Assembly (NCBI GenBank): GCA_001724265.1
Contig: MEDY01000115.1
Location: 1-64,000, forward strand
Reading direction: 5' to 3'
Length of the DNA stretch: 64,000 bases
Source of the DNA: Rhizaria sp. SCN 62-66
Taxonomy: Eukaryota; Rhizaria, unplaced
Below, piece by piece: positions 1 through 10,037 of the stretch (its first letter is position 1; each line of letters opens with the position of its first letter). Below the pieces are notes generated by a model. That model did not search any database and had not been told where the DNA came from. It worked only from the letters and a program-made list of their open reading frames with translations. Position numbers and translations under genes: made by a program.

Positions 1-829
1 CGATGGACTATTTCGCTCGTAGTGAAATAGAAAAGTGCGCACCAAGGCGCGAAAATCGCGGAAAACACGTTTTTTCATAAACCTCTACATCAGGGGTATT
101 ATACTATGCTATGAAATTTTTTTGCCCATATAGGTCTTTTTTTAACAATGAAACGTATTTTACTAAGTAAAAAGAGATTACACACCCAAATATATGTTAC
201 ATCCGACATTAGAATGTCGATCGTACAGTAACAGTATACTCTTGGTTTTCCGAAACATCTCCATTGTGAAAATCTGCAATGTGCCAAACCATGGAAAAGT
301 TGGGCTGCTCCTAGAATTTCGTTTCAGTCAAGTCGCCTTCGATCAAGCTCCTCCAAGGCCGGTTTTGTGTGCTGCTCTTGAGACAGCTGCTCAAACTTAT
401 GAAACATTACGACTTGCAAATGATGGTGCGGGTCTCCTGGACCTTCTTTCTGACTACGTAGGACAAATCACAGGTTAATCGCAGATTCAAGAGAAATAAT
501 AGTCAGATCAAGTTGTTCAAGTAGTCTCAATTACGTAGTAAATATTTGTGGTTGAAAGAGCCTTTGACGATGAAGTAAGAGCAAGCAAATGTATTTCAAC
601 TTCATCTCCAATATCTCGGGAAGCGGGTCTGAGGCCAAAAGGGGGGTCCCCTCTTATCTGACCGCATCTGGACAGTAAGGATATATTTGCAGCTTGCACA
701 AGCACTATGCGACTGGGCTCCAGCGGCGGAATGTTGTCGCTGCCGTGATGCCGGCAGTGCCGATCTGCGTTAGCGTGGACATTGAATGTCCGCAGAGCAT
801 CTAGATTTTGGCTTGAAGCTTACTGTGTC
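1..829. other. Left edge, possible 3' exon only
   Basis: No gene is recognised here. A GC-richer stretch on the plus strand at about 320-478 is open and ends in TAA. Its last ~45 codons look protein-like (an Ala/Leu-rich helical tail), so it may be the last exon of a gene that begins outside the window. No domain is recognisable and the splice acceptor is ambiguous. From 479 to the end of the next gene nothing can be supported. Confidence 0.25.
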
Positions 830-2062
830 TTAGAGCATCGCACCGAAGACAATGGCGATGGTGGCAAGCGCGAAGACAGCCATAGCAGCAGGTCCGTTGC
901 CAGCGGCCGAGTTGGCTGCAGGCTGAGCACAAACACCATTGCTGCAGAGCGCAGTCCAGCAATCACTATCACTGTGGCAACTCTGGCCCGCATTGCACGC
1001 ATAGCAGTCGCCCTCGTTGTTGCCACAGTCAACATCACTCTCATCACTGTCTCGAACATTATTGAAGCACGTGGCAAGCAGCGCAGACTTCATAACAGCT
1101 GCACCCGTGATATCTTTGTGCCCGCGGGGGAGACGGCCCTCCATATAGGCCAAAGCCGTGTCAGTCGTGAGAGCAGCATACATCGAGTCCAGTGTGAAGT
1201 CGATGGAAGGCACAATCTTAATCAAGAATAAAAGCGTGCCCGTGCTAGCCCCCAACTCGGACACCCGCGGAGACAACTTAATCTCGTTCTGCTGAACGAT
1301 AGTAATGGAGGAGTTACTCTCTGCCGCGACGACTGATTTCGCCCAAGTAGCAAGGGAAGCAGTGTTGACATCGGTACCAGGAGGATAGTAGAGAGCGCCG
1401 CCAATGCCAACCGAGCTCGTCACAATCGCGGACTTGTAAGTCGCCTTCGAGAAGACGTCAATAGCGGTGTTGTACAGGGCCTGAGTAGGACGCTTGTTCG
1501 TGGCAAAGCTCAGTCCAACGTACAGTGCATCCTTGTTTTGAAGCTCAGAATAGATTGCAATGTTGACCGCTCCGCTCGCGTATGAGCTGTTGTACGGCGA
1601 GGAAGCACCCGCAGAGACGGCCATGGAGTAGATGCCACTCGGGGGGTTCTGCAAGGACGAGCAAGAAAGGAACAATTTCTCACCACTATTTACCGAGATG
1701 GAGGACAACAGTGTAACGCCATACGCATGGACGCCGTTATAAATGGAGTGCAGACTACCAGTTGACTCGAACTGAGCACTGGCGTCATTTTGGTTGCATG
1801 TTGTGTAAGAAAGACGGCAGCGAGGGCTGATCGAGCTTGCCCAAGACGATGGGAAGTTGGTTAGCCGCATCACGACGCCTTCATCATAGGAAAGCGCAAT
1901 GCCATACGAGCTGGTCATCTGTGCACAGACGGTGTTTTCATCACCGGTGAGCGTGCTGTCAGCGGTGATCTCCACGTCCCACGGGAACAAGGCAAGAACG
2001 ACGGGGGCAAAACAGCTTACCAGGACTGCGGCAAGAGCACACAGAAGGCGGCAAGAACGCAT
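830..2062 (-). CDS. Secreted, probably GPI-anchored cysteine-rich surface protein
   Basis: Single exon, 410 residues, ending in TAA. I chose the ATG at 2062 because a signal peptide starts there (MRSC followed by a Leu/Ala/Val-rich core) and a splice-acceptor-like TTTTAG lies 17 nt upstream; the frame is open further 5' but looks non-coding. The middle ~300 residues are a Ser/Thr/Asn-rich ectodomain I do not recognise. Near residues 330-380 is a compact Cys module (C..N...D.DESDVDCG....CYAC..GQSC....DC....C..GVC), a pattern seen in many protist extracellular proteins. The protein ends in a small-residue linker and a hydrophobic tail with no cytoplasmic residues, as expected of a GPI-attachment signal. 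A degraded paralogue lies next to it (2650-3461). The cell-surface location is inferred; the ligand or role is unknown. Confidence 0.8.
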   Translation of the reverse strand: MRSCRLLCALAAVLVSCFAPVVLALFPWDVEITADSTLTGDENTVCAQMTSSYGIALSYDEGVVMRLTNFPSSWASSISPRCRLSYTTCNQNDASAQFESTGSLHSIYNGVHAYGVTLLSSISVNSGEKLFLSCSSLQNPPSGIYSMAVSAGASSPYNSSYASGAVNIAIYSELQNKDALYVGLSFATNKRPTQALYNTAIDVFSKATYKSAIVTSSVGIGGALYYPPGTDVNTASLATWAKSVVAAESNSSITIVQQNEIKLSPRVSELGASTGTLLFLIKIVPSIDFTLDSMYAALTTDTALAYMEGRLPRGHKDITGAAVMKSALLATCFNNVRDSDESDVDCGNNEGDCYACNAGQSCHSDSDCWTALCSNGVCAQPAANSAAGNGPAAMAVFALATIAIVFGAML

Positions 2063-2649
2063 TTTGAAAACGCGAAACCTAAAATTGAAGATAGAAAAAC
2101 AATGATTTAAAAAGAAAAGAGACACAAACGCATTTAGTCATGTTGGTGAAGTGAAATCATGCGAGTTAAATACTTGGACTCCGTGTGTGCTTTCGATGGA
2201 TTGAGAGCGTGGAGATAAAACTCGAATTACGACTAGAAACGAGTCTCTAATTAACAAACAAAAAATAACTTAGATATACAATATACACAATAAATATTAT
2301 CCGCTGATCAAATATCACTACAAGGCATCTAAGAATGTGATTATGACAATGCGATGGTGGAGCGTGACTGGTCCAGTCTCTGCGTTTCAGTTGGAAGGAG
2401 CACGGCTTGTTTTCCAAATGTTGTAAGTGCCTCTTGACAACAATAGTTGGATTGGGAATTATGTGGATTGAAACATTCGATAGATTTGCTTACACAGAAC
2501 AGATCGCTGTTGTCAGGAAATGTGCTGTAAGTGTGCATTTTCGTGTTACAATGTAGTTATATCAAAGCTAAGCTTTTGTTTTCAAGGCGATGTAGACATC
2601 TCTTTTGCCTGTGATACTAGCATTTACATTATCAGCTCTTGAAACGTGG

Positions 2650-3461
2650 CTAAAGTTGGTTTTTTGAACACTTTTCTAGGGCCAGTGATAGCAGCTGAGT
2701 TGGCTCCAGCATCAGCGCACTCACCGTTGATGCACAAAGTGGTTTAACAGTCTTTGTCAGCACTGCACAACTCTTCTTTGGGCCGCATGCAAAACAGTCA
2801 GTTCCCCTACATGTGTCAAGAGTGTCAATGGATTGAACAATGCTAGGAGTGCACTCCGCGAAGACGTTACTAGTAGTATAACATGCTCGTGTTGGGGAGC
2901 AGATAGGAGCCATCAGGCATACTTTCCGTCAGAAGATAGATGCATTAATACTACTTAGTAGTTGGAAGACCCAAGGCTATTTGTTACGTCATCGATGTTC
3001 TCGAAGTATTCTAGCGCTGGAAGAAACTTTGCCTCCACATAAAGAATGCCGATGTCGGAACGCTGAATATACATTTGTTTGCTACCCAACAAGCTCTCAA
3101 GATCACCGTTAACACTGTTGTTGAACTTGGCAGCCTCTGCCGCGGCCCATTCCGCTGACGTTTTGTTCTGACTTGTTCCATGGGGATCGTACGTTGCCGA
3201 GCTGATTCCAACCAGCCGATAAACGGGCTACTCATCGATTGCAGCGGTATTAAAGGCCGTCATCACTGCAATGTAGAAATACAGTTCCTGGGGCATGCGC
3301 GTGTTCTCCGTCAAGAACTGTAACCCGACACTGATTGTACTTGCTGTGCCGCGCTCAGACAACACCTCGAAGTCCCTCCCTCCACCCGAATAGAGGCTGT
3401 CATAAGACGTGGCGCTACCGGCAAACACGACGAGCTTGTAGAATACTAGTACAAAATACAT
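2650..3461 (-). pseudogene. Degenerate tandem paralogue of the surface protein
   Basis: Two pieces match the intact gene at 830-2062. From 3461 to 2955 one frame runs through an in-frame TAG (3230-3228) to a TAA. On both sides of the TAG it aligns with the neighbour's middle region: VGISSATYDPHGT here against VGIGGALYYPPGT there. From 2913 to 2650, in another frame, a Cys block containing DCFACGPKKSC matches the neighbour's DCYACNAGQSC module. The signal peptide is not recognisable, and the link between the two pieces needs a frameshift or an unusual intron. I therefore call it a decayed duplicate. If TAG is a sense codon (see findings), the TAG itself is not one of the lesions. Confidence 0.6.
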
Positions 3462-3489
3462 ACGAAGTAAGCTTATATTAATAAGTACA

Positions 3490-4200
3490 TTAGTGTACTT
3501 ACATATATGTACTAGTACTAGTATTAATACTCGTACTCGTACTAGTCACGTGCTCTTACGTACCATCTGAGGCTGCTATTTTACTTGAATTACATGATAT
3601 ATTGACATTTAACATTTTTTTCACATAATACGGGAGAATCAAGAATTACAATTTCTTAATGTCCGTATATGCAATTTCTAATTATATTTTACTCACCCTA
3701 AAAGTTAAGTGTCATATTTCGTAGAGAATATAGAATTATATACAAAATTTCGACAGCGCACGATTTCAACAGCAATAAACACGTGGTTTTAACATTGAAG
3801 ATATGCAGAATTAGTTGTAAAAAGAATATCAAGCCTTTAATAATTTATGATATAGCTAGACATGCGTTTTTAAGGATTTATATGGAGTTATACCCACATT
3901 ATCTGGTTAAAAAACATTTCTGCCGTCAAAACAAACTCTTCGGAACCGAGAATATTGCAGTCATACTAAGTACTTACATGCACTCAAGGTTGGGTAACAG
4001 TGGATGCAAAGAAAATCACCATAGATAAAATAGGTCCGTATTGTTTGAAGCGGTTAACACACTTAAATATAAACAAGTGTCTTCGTGCCCTGCGGACATC
4101 GTACTACTAGTAGTACTAGTAATACTCTTGATACTAGTACGTACGCACAAGCAGGACTTATGAAATGTTCATAAGCTTACTAGTAATACTGTACACTCTC
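3490..4200. repeat. ACTAGTA-rich intergenic repeats
   Basis: Short overlapping palindromes built on TACTAGTA and GTACTAGT are concentrated at about 3509-3550, 4108-4145 and 4186-4205, with single copies inside the adjacent pseudogene (about 2868 and 3444). The DNA between them is AT-rich and carries no supported gene. They may be degraded satellite or transposon-derived sequence. No terminal inverted repeats or transposase were seen. Confidence 0.5.
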
Positions 4201-4205
4201 GACCA

Positions 4206-4999
4206 ACTCAGCCACCTCCGCCGAAACTGCCACAGAAGGAACCGCAGCGTTGTCGACGATGAAGTGATGGGACCGCGGAGAACCGCCGTTGGTCCTGCCT
4301 GGACTCGTCGTGCACTCGGACTGTGCATGTACTAATACAGGCGAGCAAAACACTAGCTAGCAAACGTACGTATTACTGTACATCCAGCCATAAAAGGAGA
4401 CCACGAACAGTCGTTGAAACTGCCAATAAAATGCAGAATTGGTTGACATATGTCAACCTCACCTGACTCTTAAAGTCAGTTTGGTTTCTTTGCTGCTCAC
4501 GGTCACTCGTCACTTGAAGGCACAGTCTCTCTGTTTTCACTCGCGAACCTAGCCACCTTCGTCCGACGCAGTGAAACAAACTATTATTTTTTATTGGATC
4601 TATAAACATAGCAGAGAATCTAACGATACTGGCCCTGCGACATCAAAGTTGTTGGTTTGTGTCTACGCTGAGGCGAAGATACTGATGTTACATGACGTGA
4701 CACCTAAAGGCGCTCTCACAGTCACCCACAGCACTCAGAGTCACCCAAACAAACACAACAGTCAGTAATATAAGTTACTGACTCAACGTCTCACATTAGA
4801 TTCACACATGGTCCATGTGTACGTTCGTTACAATCCCCATAATGTTTACAGAGCTTATCTAACAGATACTTGCCGTCTTCATGATCAAGAACTGTCGTTA
4901 CGAGTCTCAGAAAGGTCCTCTTTGTCCCAAACTAGGCTGTCACTCTTGTGCCTGTGTCTAGCACATGAAGAACCTCACGTGCCCGTCCCATTGATTCAC
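4206..4999. other. Intergenic, no supported gene
   Basis: Only short open frames without recognisable features. It contains a small inverted repeat at 4760-4783 that shares a motif with the palindrome at 17020-17057. Confidence 0.5.
4760..4783. repeat. Inverted repeat, 9-bp arms
   Basis: AGTCAGTAA and TTACTGACT flank a 6-bp spacer (TATAAG). The arm and the following TATAA are the same as in the 38-bp palindrome at 17020-17057, so the two may be copies of one small element. Confidence 0.6.
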
Positions 5000-5958
5000 T
5001 CAGAGCTCATCCTTGTTTCCACTGCTGCTGCCGTTAGCAGCATCCTCACTTCCCACGGTGTTGTCGTACTCCGCATCCTCGTCGGGATCACGAGTCGGGA
5101 AAAACACGCCATCCTCCGTCACCCAGTGTGTGTTGTCATCCTGCTGCGCCGATGCCGACACCTCAAGCTGTCCAACAATCGGGCAATTACGGCAGTTTTG
5201 CTGGTTAAACGCATCGGCACGACGCGCGTACAGGGTTTGACCTGTGGGAACGTGGCGGAAACGGACCGGATGAGCGCGCTCCCAGTGGGTAGCGCCGGAG
5301 CGGATGCACTGAACCTCCCAGTTATCGTCTGAAGCATAGAACAACGATGCGAGAGCAGAACAAAAGCAAACAGAGCAAGGAACGAGATAAGGATGAGCTG
5401 AGTTTGATCAACATCACTGCATAGGAAAGGAGTCTTGACTACAAACTAAATAGAGTACCAAAAAGAGAAAAAAGCGCGATACAGATATACATATATTTGC
5501 AGAGAAAAGCGTGATCCAGAGAGAGTGTGCGTACCGCCGTTGGAAGACGCGGAGTCGAAGGCGCTGACTTCCTGGCGTCCACTGAGCGGCGAGCGGTGGT
5601 TGTGGGAGTGCAAGAACTTGTTCGTATTGCTGTGCAACAGGCGGATAATAGCGCCACAGCGAATGGCGTCGCCGTAGACGCAGGGCGGCTGTCCATCACC
5701 TTCACGAATGTTCCACAGGTCGTTGGTATCGGCGGGCGTCTTGCACGCAGTGACAGACTGTTGGCCAGAGCCAGAACCCCAGTTGATGGGGTGACTGTGG
5801 AGCATGTGCTGCGAGTTCTTGTGCTCAAGCTTCATCGTTGAGCCGCAGGTGACGAGCTTGTACTGCGGGGCGTCCTCGGCGAGAGCAGGGGAAGCCGTGG
5901 TGGAGACGAGCGCGATGGCAACGCAGGCAATGAGCGCCAGCCAGGGGCAGTACCTCAT
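5000..5958 (-). CDS. SDF2-like MIR-domain ER luminal protein (KDEL)
   Basis: Two exons, 5958-5535 and 5328-5000, give 250 residues; the intron starts GTACGC. The start at 5958 opens a classic signal peptide (about 27 residues, cleavage after ALA) and lies 10 nt after an acceptor-like CAG. The mature part holds three MIR-type repeats: KLVTCGS..KLEH, the DLW..I..G and HSHNHRSPLSG..EVSAF region in the middle, then DDNWEVQC, RFRH and the GVFF segment. This is the order and length of stromal cell-derived factor 2. Family members act with ER chaperones and O-mannosylation/glycoprotein quality control. The C-terminus is an acidic linker ending KDEL, so ER retention is directly supported. The splice restores the SDF2 signature across the junction (SSNG/DDNW). 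Stop TGA. Confidence 0.9.
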
Positions 5959-5970
5959 GGACAGCGGGCT

Positions 5971-6354
5971 GTGGGGCACAAGGAACAATGAGGAGAACGT
6001 GAGTAAAAATGAAGAAAGTTGCGTGCGTTTTTATCGCCAACATATCAGAATTAGATCATTTGACGTTGAACCGGTGACACAATAGACTGCGTTTGTTTTG
6101 CTGACCGTCCTCGATTTTTCTGGTCGGATCGGATTTTTCGGAACCGACCAAATAATTTTTGCTGCCACCACAAACCAAAACCGATGAACCCTACTCTTTG
6201 CTGCTTTGTGGATGCGCTCTAACAATCGTCACAAGCGTAAATGAATAGATGACCCAGGTTATCACTATGGTTACTATATGATATATCAATGATATACTGC
6301 AAGGTTCTTTTCTTACGTCAGTATCTCTCTACTAATCTGCCCCTACCTTCTCAG
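5971..6354. other. Divergent intergenic region
   Basis: Lies between two divergently transcribed genes. The right end carries a branch-site/polypyrimidine/AG string (CTAAT then CTTCTCAG, AG at 6353-6354) just before the next start codon, with no GTACG or GTAAGT donor upstream of it in the interval. No other element is recognised. Confidence 0.5.
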
Positions 6355-6367
6355 TCCCACACCTTCG

Positions 6368-8357
6368 ATGTCAGCCGACGCCCCCGCTGCCTCGGCTGCT
6401 GCTGCAGCAGCTACAGCAACAACTGTGGCCGACTTCCCCGCTTTTCGTGACGCCCAGTCTGGCACTATGGGTCCCGCACCGGACGCCCGCATCATTAGCA
6501 AGTTCCCCGAAGGCGTTGATCTGAGTAACATCCGCAAGATCATGGCTGCTGCTGCGCAGCTTAAGAAGAGCGTGATTGCCGACGTCGACCCCTTCTGGGG
6601 CCGGCTGGCGCAGTTCACGCCTGATACCGACATCGAAGCTTTTACTGAGTCCCTTATTGACAACTACCACAGTACGTTTACGTTCGCTATTGATTCATTC
6701 ATTCTCCCACTCTTCGATATCCTCAACGGCGAACGATCTAACTGTTTGTCTTCTGTTCTGGCTGTGTTGTTTCTGTTATGCAGCGGATTTTGCGGTCGCG
6801 TGGACCTTTTGGCCCGATTTTCTGGTCCAGATGATGTACGCCGGCTGGCTCATCACTGCTGACTCGACGGGCCGCAAGAATGACGGCTCCTTCAAGCTCC
6901 AATGGCCCCTCCCCAAGCTCCACCAGTACGTCATCACATCTTTTGCACAACAAATTAAAGCAAAGAATATAAAACACAACGTGTGTATAAGTTTGAACAT
7001 ATATTTCCACATTCTTATTCCCTGATCTTTGCTGTGATATCTTGGTTTTTCCTATCAATACCAACAGACAGCGTTGCCTGCTGACCGACTGGTCCAAGCT
7101 TGCCGTCCACAGCAGCACCCTCCGCCGCGCAGCGCGCTACCGTCTCAGCTTCAACCTCGACCCCGAAGCCACTCTGCTGCACTGCGTCGAACAACACGGC
7201 GACTCATGGCTGTACCCTGATCTCCGCACTGCGTATCTCGCGATGATGAAGACGAACCACACGCGCTCCACAGTACACGTGTGGGGGGTTGAGCTGTGGC
7301 GCCGCGCGACCGAGGAGGAGCTCGAGGAGCAGCGCTCTCTCGCCGCGCAGCTTAAGGAGGCGGGGAAATCGCGCCCGGACGCGCCTGACTTCGGCAAGCC
7401 TAAGTACGCGACCGTCGGTGACACTGTTCGCAGGATCATCGAGACACCCAACGCCAAGAGTAAGGTGAAGTCGCTTGCGCTGCCCGGATGGGTCATGGTT
7501 GCCGGTGATCTCGGTGCGAGCGTTGGTGGCAGCTACTGCTCGATGACTGGATGGCGCGATCAAAGCGAGGATGGAGCTGGAACGTACGTCTAAAACCTAC
7601 ACAAAATACGCTCTATATCACGCTTATCTTATCATCACCAATATTAATTTCCCCAAAAAGCTTAAAATAACCTTTCACATCTATTAACCTATTTTTGTTT
7701 GTTTCGGTACGATATCGCAGCGTTTTGCTTGCTGCACTGGGCCGTCACCTGTGCGCCCGCGGTTTCGACTTCTGGGACTTTGGCATGAGTATGCCGTACA
7801 AGCAAGAGCTCGGCGCAGTCAAGGTGCCGCGCCGTGCGTTTGTGACGAAGCTGCGCAAGACCCGCGAGCGCACTGGCCTCTGGCTGGGTTGGGGCAACGG
7901 GACAGCTAAATCTCGCGATAACGATGAGGATGATGCAGAGTCTGCTCCTGATGGCGCGCGCAACGCTAAGGATGTCATCAAGGACGGCGCCGCCCGCGCC
8001 AACGACAGCGGTGACGCCAACAATACCAGCAAGGATGCTAAGGATGCTAAGAGCGCGAAGAAGACCGACGGAGCCGCCAATTGCACGACTGCTAACGCCG
8101 CGAACGCTGGCGAGGCTGCGACTGATTCCGGCAAGAGCTCTGATGCTGCTGCTGCTGCTGCTGCTGACGCTGCTGCTGAGGGTGCGGTGAGTAAGCAACA
8201 GCAGAAGCGCGACGCTAAGGCTGCTGCGCGCGCGCAGGCTGCTGCTATGACTCCAGAGGAACGCGCTGCTGCGTTTGCTGCGAAGGGCGCTGAGATTAAG
8301 GCCAGGCAAGAAGCCGCCGCCGCCGCCGCTGCTGCTGCTGGTGCGAAGAAGACTTGA
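6368..8357 (+). CDS. Aat-like leucyl/phenylalanyl-tRNA-protein transferase homologue
   Basis: Four exons (6368-6671, 6784-6925, 7068-7583, 7721-8357) give 532 residues; all three donors are GTACGT. Residues ~95-365 follow the bacterial Aat fold: MMYAGW (118-123), a DP.ATLL.C....DSW..PD...AY..M block, TVHVWG (about 217-222), a GGSYCSMTGW segment (about 302-311) and ELGAVKVPRRAFV (350-362), which matches the bacterial SLGA..IPRR block closely. Bacterial Aat moves Leu or Phe from tRNA to N-terminal Arg or Lys (N-degron pathway). By eye, the bacterial GESMF Glu and the Gln of LIDCQ are not conserved (Thr ~309, Gly ~342), while the Asp of that block is (Asp340). Relative to bacteria there is a ~60-residue insertion after the VW strand and a 160-residue Ala/Lys-rich tail. 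Family membership is solid; activity is uncertain. Stop TGA. Confidence 0.82.
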
Positions 8358-8823
8358 ACTGTGCGTTCGTTCAAGTTAAACTCGGAGAGATGAAACTAAT
8401 GCTGTTTTGCAACACCGAAAGTACTAATACCACGACACGATCTCTATCTCTACGATAGAGAAGGCTGGCCATGGAGGGGGATATATTCGTGCTTTCTGTT
8501 TTGTTCTAGTTACTGACGATGATATGTTCATCATGACAATGTTTTTCAAAAGAATACAAAAAACATATTGAAGATCGACGTTAACGCAACGATGACTACG
8601 TGACTGAGGAGATGAATTAGGTCTGTATGATTCAAAAGAGACGTAAACAGACATGCTGAATAGCGGGGGTGAACTAAGTAGTCGTAAAACAAAAAAACAA
8701 GCTAGGATAAGAGCAGCACAGATACGATAAACGCACGAGAACACATGGATGCATCGTTTGTTGGATCTTCTGCAAGGTTTTCCTGAAGTGCTTGTGAGCG
8801 ACAGCGCCATATACGCAGCGCCT
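8358..8823. other. Convergent 3' region
   Basis: Lies between two gene 3' ends. AT-rich and without supported coding sequence; a weak hairpin-like TCTATCTCTACGATAGAG occurs near 8442-8459. Confidence 0.45.
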
Positions 8824-9627
8824 TTACGCAAGCCTGGTGGCCTTAGTCGTCGGGGCAACATCAGTCTCGTCACCAGCGTCGTTGCTGCTGCTGTTGCTGC
8901 TGTTGGCGTCTAAAGAACGCTTCACCTGTCCAGTCACCTGCTGCACATTTGCGCTGACACCGGCAGTGTCAGTCACGCTTGCGTCAGTCATGGCGACAAG
9001 GGCGGCACCGGCACTCGCACTCACAGTGTTCAGACCTGCGTTTGCGTTGAGAGTGGCGATGCGGCGCGGGGACAACAGACCCATCCCTTCGAGGTCTTCC
9101 GTGGCAACGTTGCCGCGGCCACTGCGCAGCTGCGGCGGCACCAGAGCAAGCCTCGACGCCGGGCTCTTTGCGCCGGGCGTCACGACACTCACAGGAGTAG
9201 CGCCGCTCGCGTTGGAAACGCGAGAGGATGAGGCGGAGGAAGAGGAAGAAGAAGCGAGGTGCATAGTCGAGGTCGTGAGGGAGAGTCCAGTGCCGGCTGT
9301 GGGGCCGAACGCGGAGGGGATGACGATGCGCTCTTTCTTGTCTTTCTTGTCTTTCTTCTCCTTCTTGTCTTTTTTGTCCTTCTTGCTAAAGCTGGAGTTG
9401 TCCTCCTTGCTGTTGTTGTCGTCGTCGTCGTCGTCGAGACCAGGCATCACAACGGTCGTTGTTGCTGCCGCGCCTTCAGACTCAGGAGGGGCAGCCGCTG
9501 TGGGAGCAACGACAGCAGGGGCAGCAGGGGCGGCAGCAGCAACGGGCACAGCCGCTGTCATCGTTGGCGCCGTTTCGGTGTCGCTGTCGCTGTCGGACGC
9601 GTAGGCAGCGAAGAGCATTGCGCTCAT
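8824..9627 (-). CDS. Unrecognised acidic/lysine-rich protein
   Basis: Single exon, 267 residues, stop TAA. The start lies 16 nt after an acceptor-like CTCGCAG. In order: an N-terminal LFAAYASDSDSD acidic-Ser patch, an Ala/Pro tract, an Asp run (residues ~65-70), a long Lys/Asp tract (~81-100, KKDKKDKKEKK type, which could act as a nuclear or nucleolar signal), Ser-rich linkers, and a non-repetitive block VPPQLRSGRGNVATEDLEG (~163-181) that looks conserved, followed by SPRR. The layout suggests a small disordered nuclear protein. I do not recognise the family. Confidence 0.65.
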   Translation of the reverse strand: MSAMLFAAYASDSDSDTETAPTMTAAVPVAAAAPAAPAVVAPTAAAPPESEGAAATTTVVMPGLDDDDDDNNSKEDNSSFSKKDKKDKKEKKDKKDKKERIVIPSAFGPTAGTGLSLTTSTMHLASSSSSSASSSRVSNASGATPVSVVTPGAKSPASRLALVPPQLRSGRGNVATEDLEGMGLLSPRRIATLNANAGLNTVSASAGAALVAMTDASVTDTAGVSANVQQVTGQVKRSLDANSSNSSSNDAGDETDVAPTTKATRLA

Positions 9628-10037
9628 GGCGGTCGGCTCTGCTCTGCGAGTGTGGTGAGAAAAGAGGGAAAGAAAAGAGTCAGGAAGTCAGGGTTTCGAT
9701 CGTCAAATAGCAATGCAGTTTTATCACAATAAGCAAAATGTCAAAATCCCAATTCAAGCAAATATTGGTATCCTAAAAGGACCATCTACATGCTCATCTT
9801 CGTTTTTCCTTCCCGCCTTCTTCCACGCATTCCAGCACCCACCCCAGCCTCGAGCTCCCCCACCGCGCGACGCTCCTGTTGCACCAAACCAGCTCAACCG
9901 AACAACAGCAGTCTCCCACCAAAGGGAAATACGCCGCTGTTTTAGCTGATCCCCTCGGACTTGCCCCTCGCAACCGTGTTTGTGCTGTCTCTTCGCCCCC
10001 ACACCACAAACTACGCACCGCTAGTGCGGCAGCTCTC

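Noticed and set aside
820-1231. Open frames on the plus strand and in another minus frame over the surface-protein gene
   Set aside because: They are shadows; the minus-strand gene has a signal peptide, a Cys module and a GPI-type tail.
9879-10037. Upstream ATG for the exonuclease
   Set aside because: Its 53 extra residues look non-coding and the later ATG fits the acceptor-then-start layout of the other genes; kept as an alternative only.
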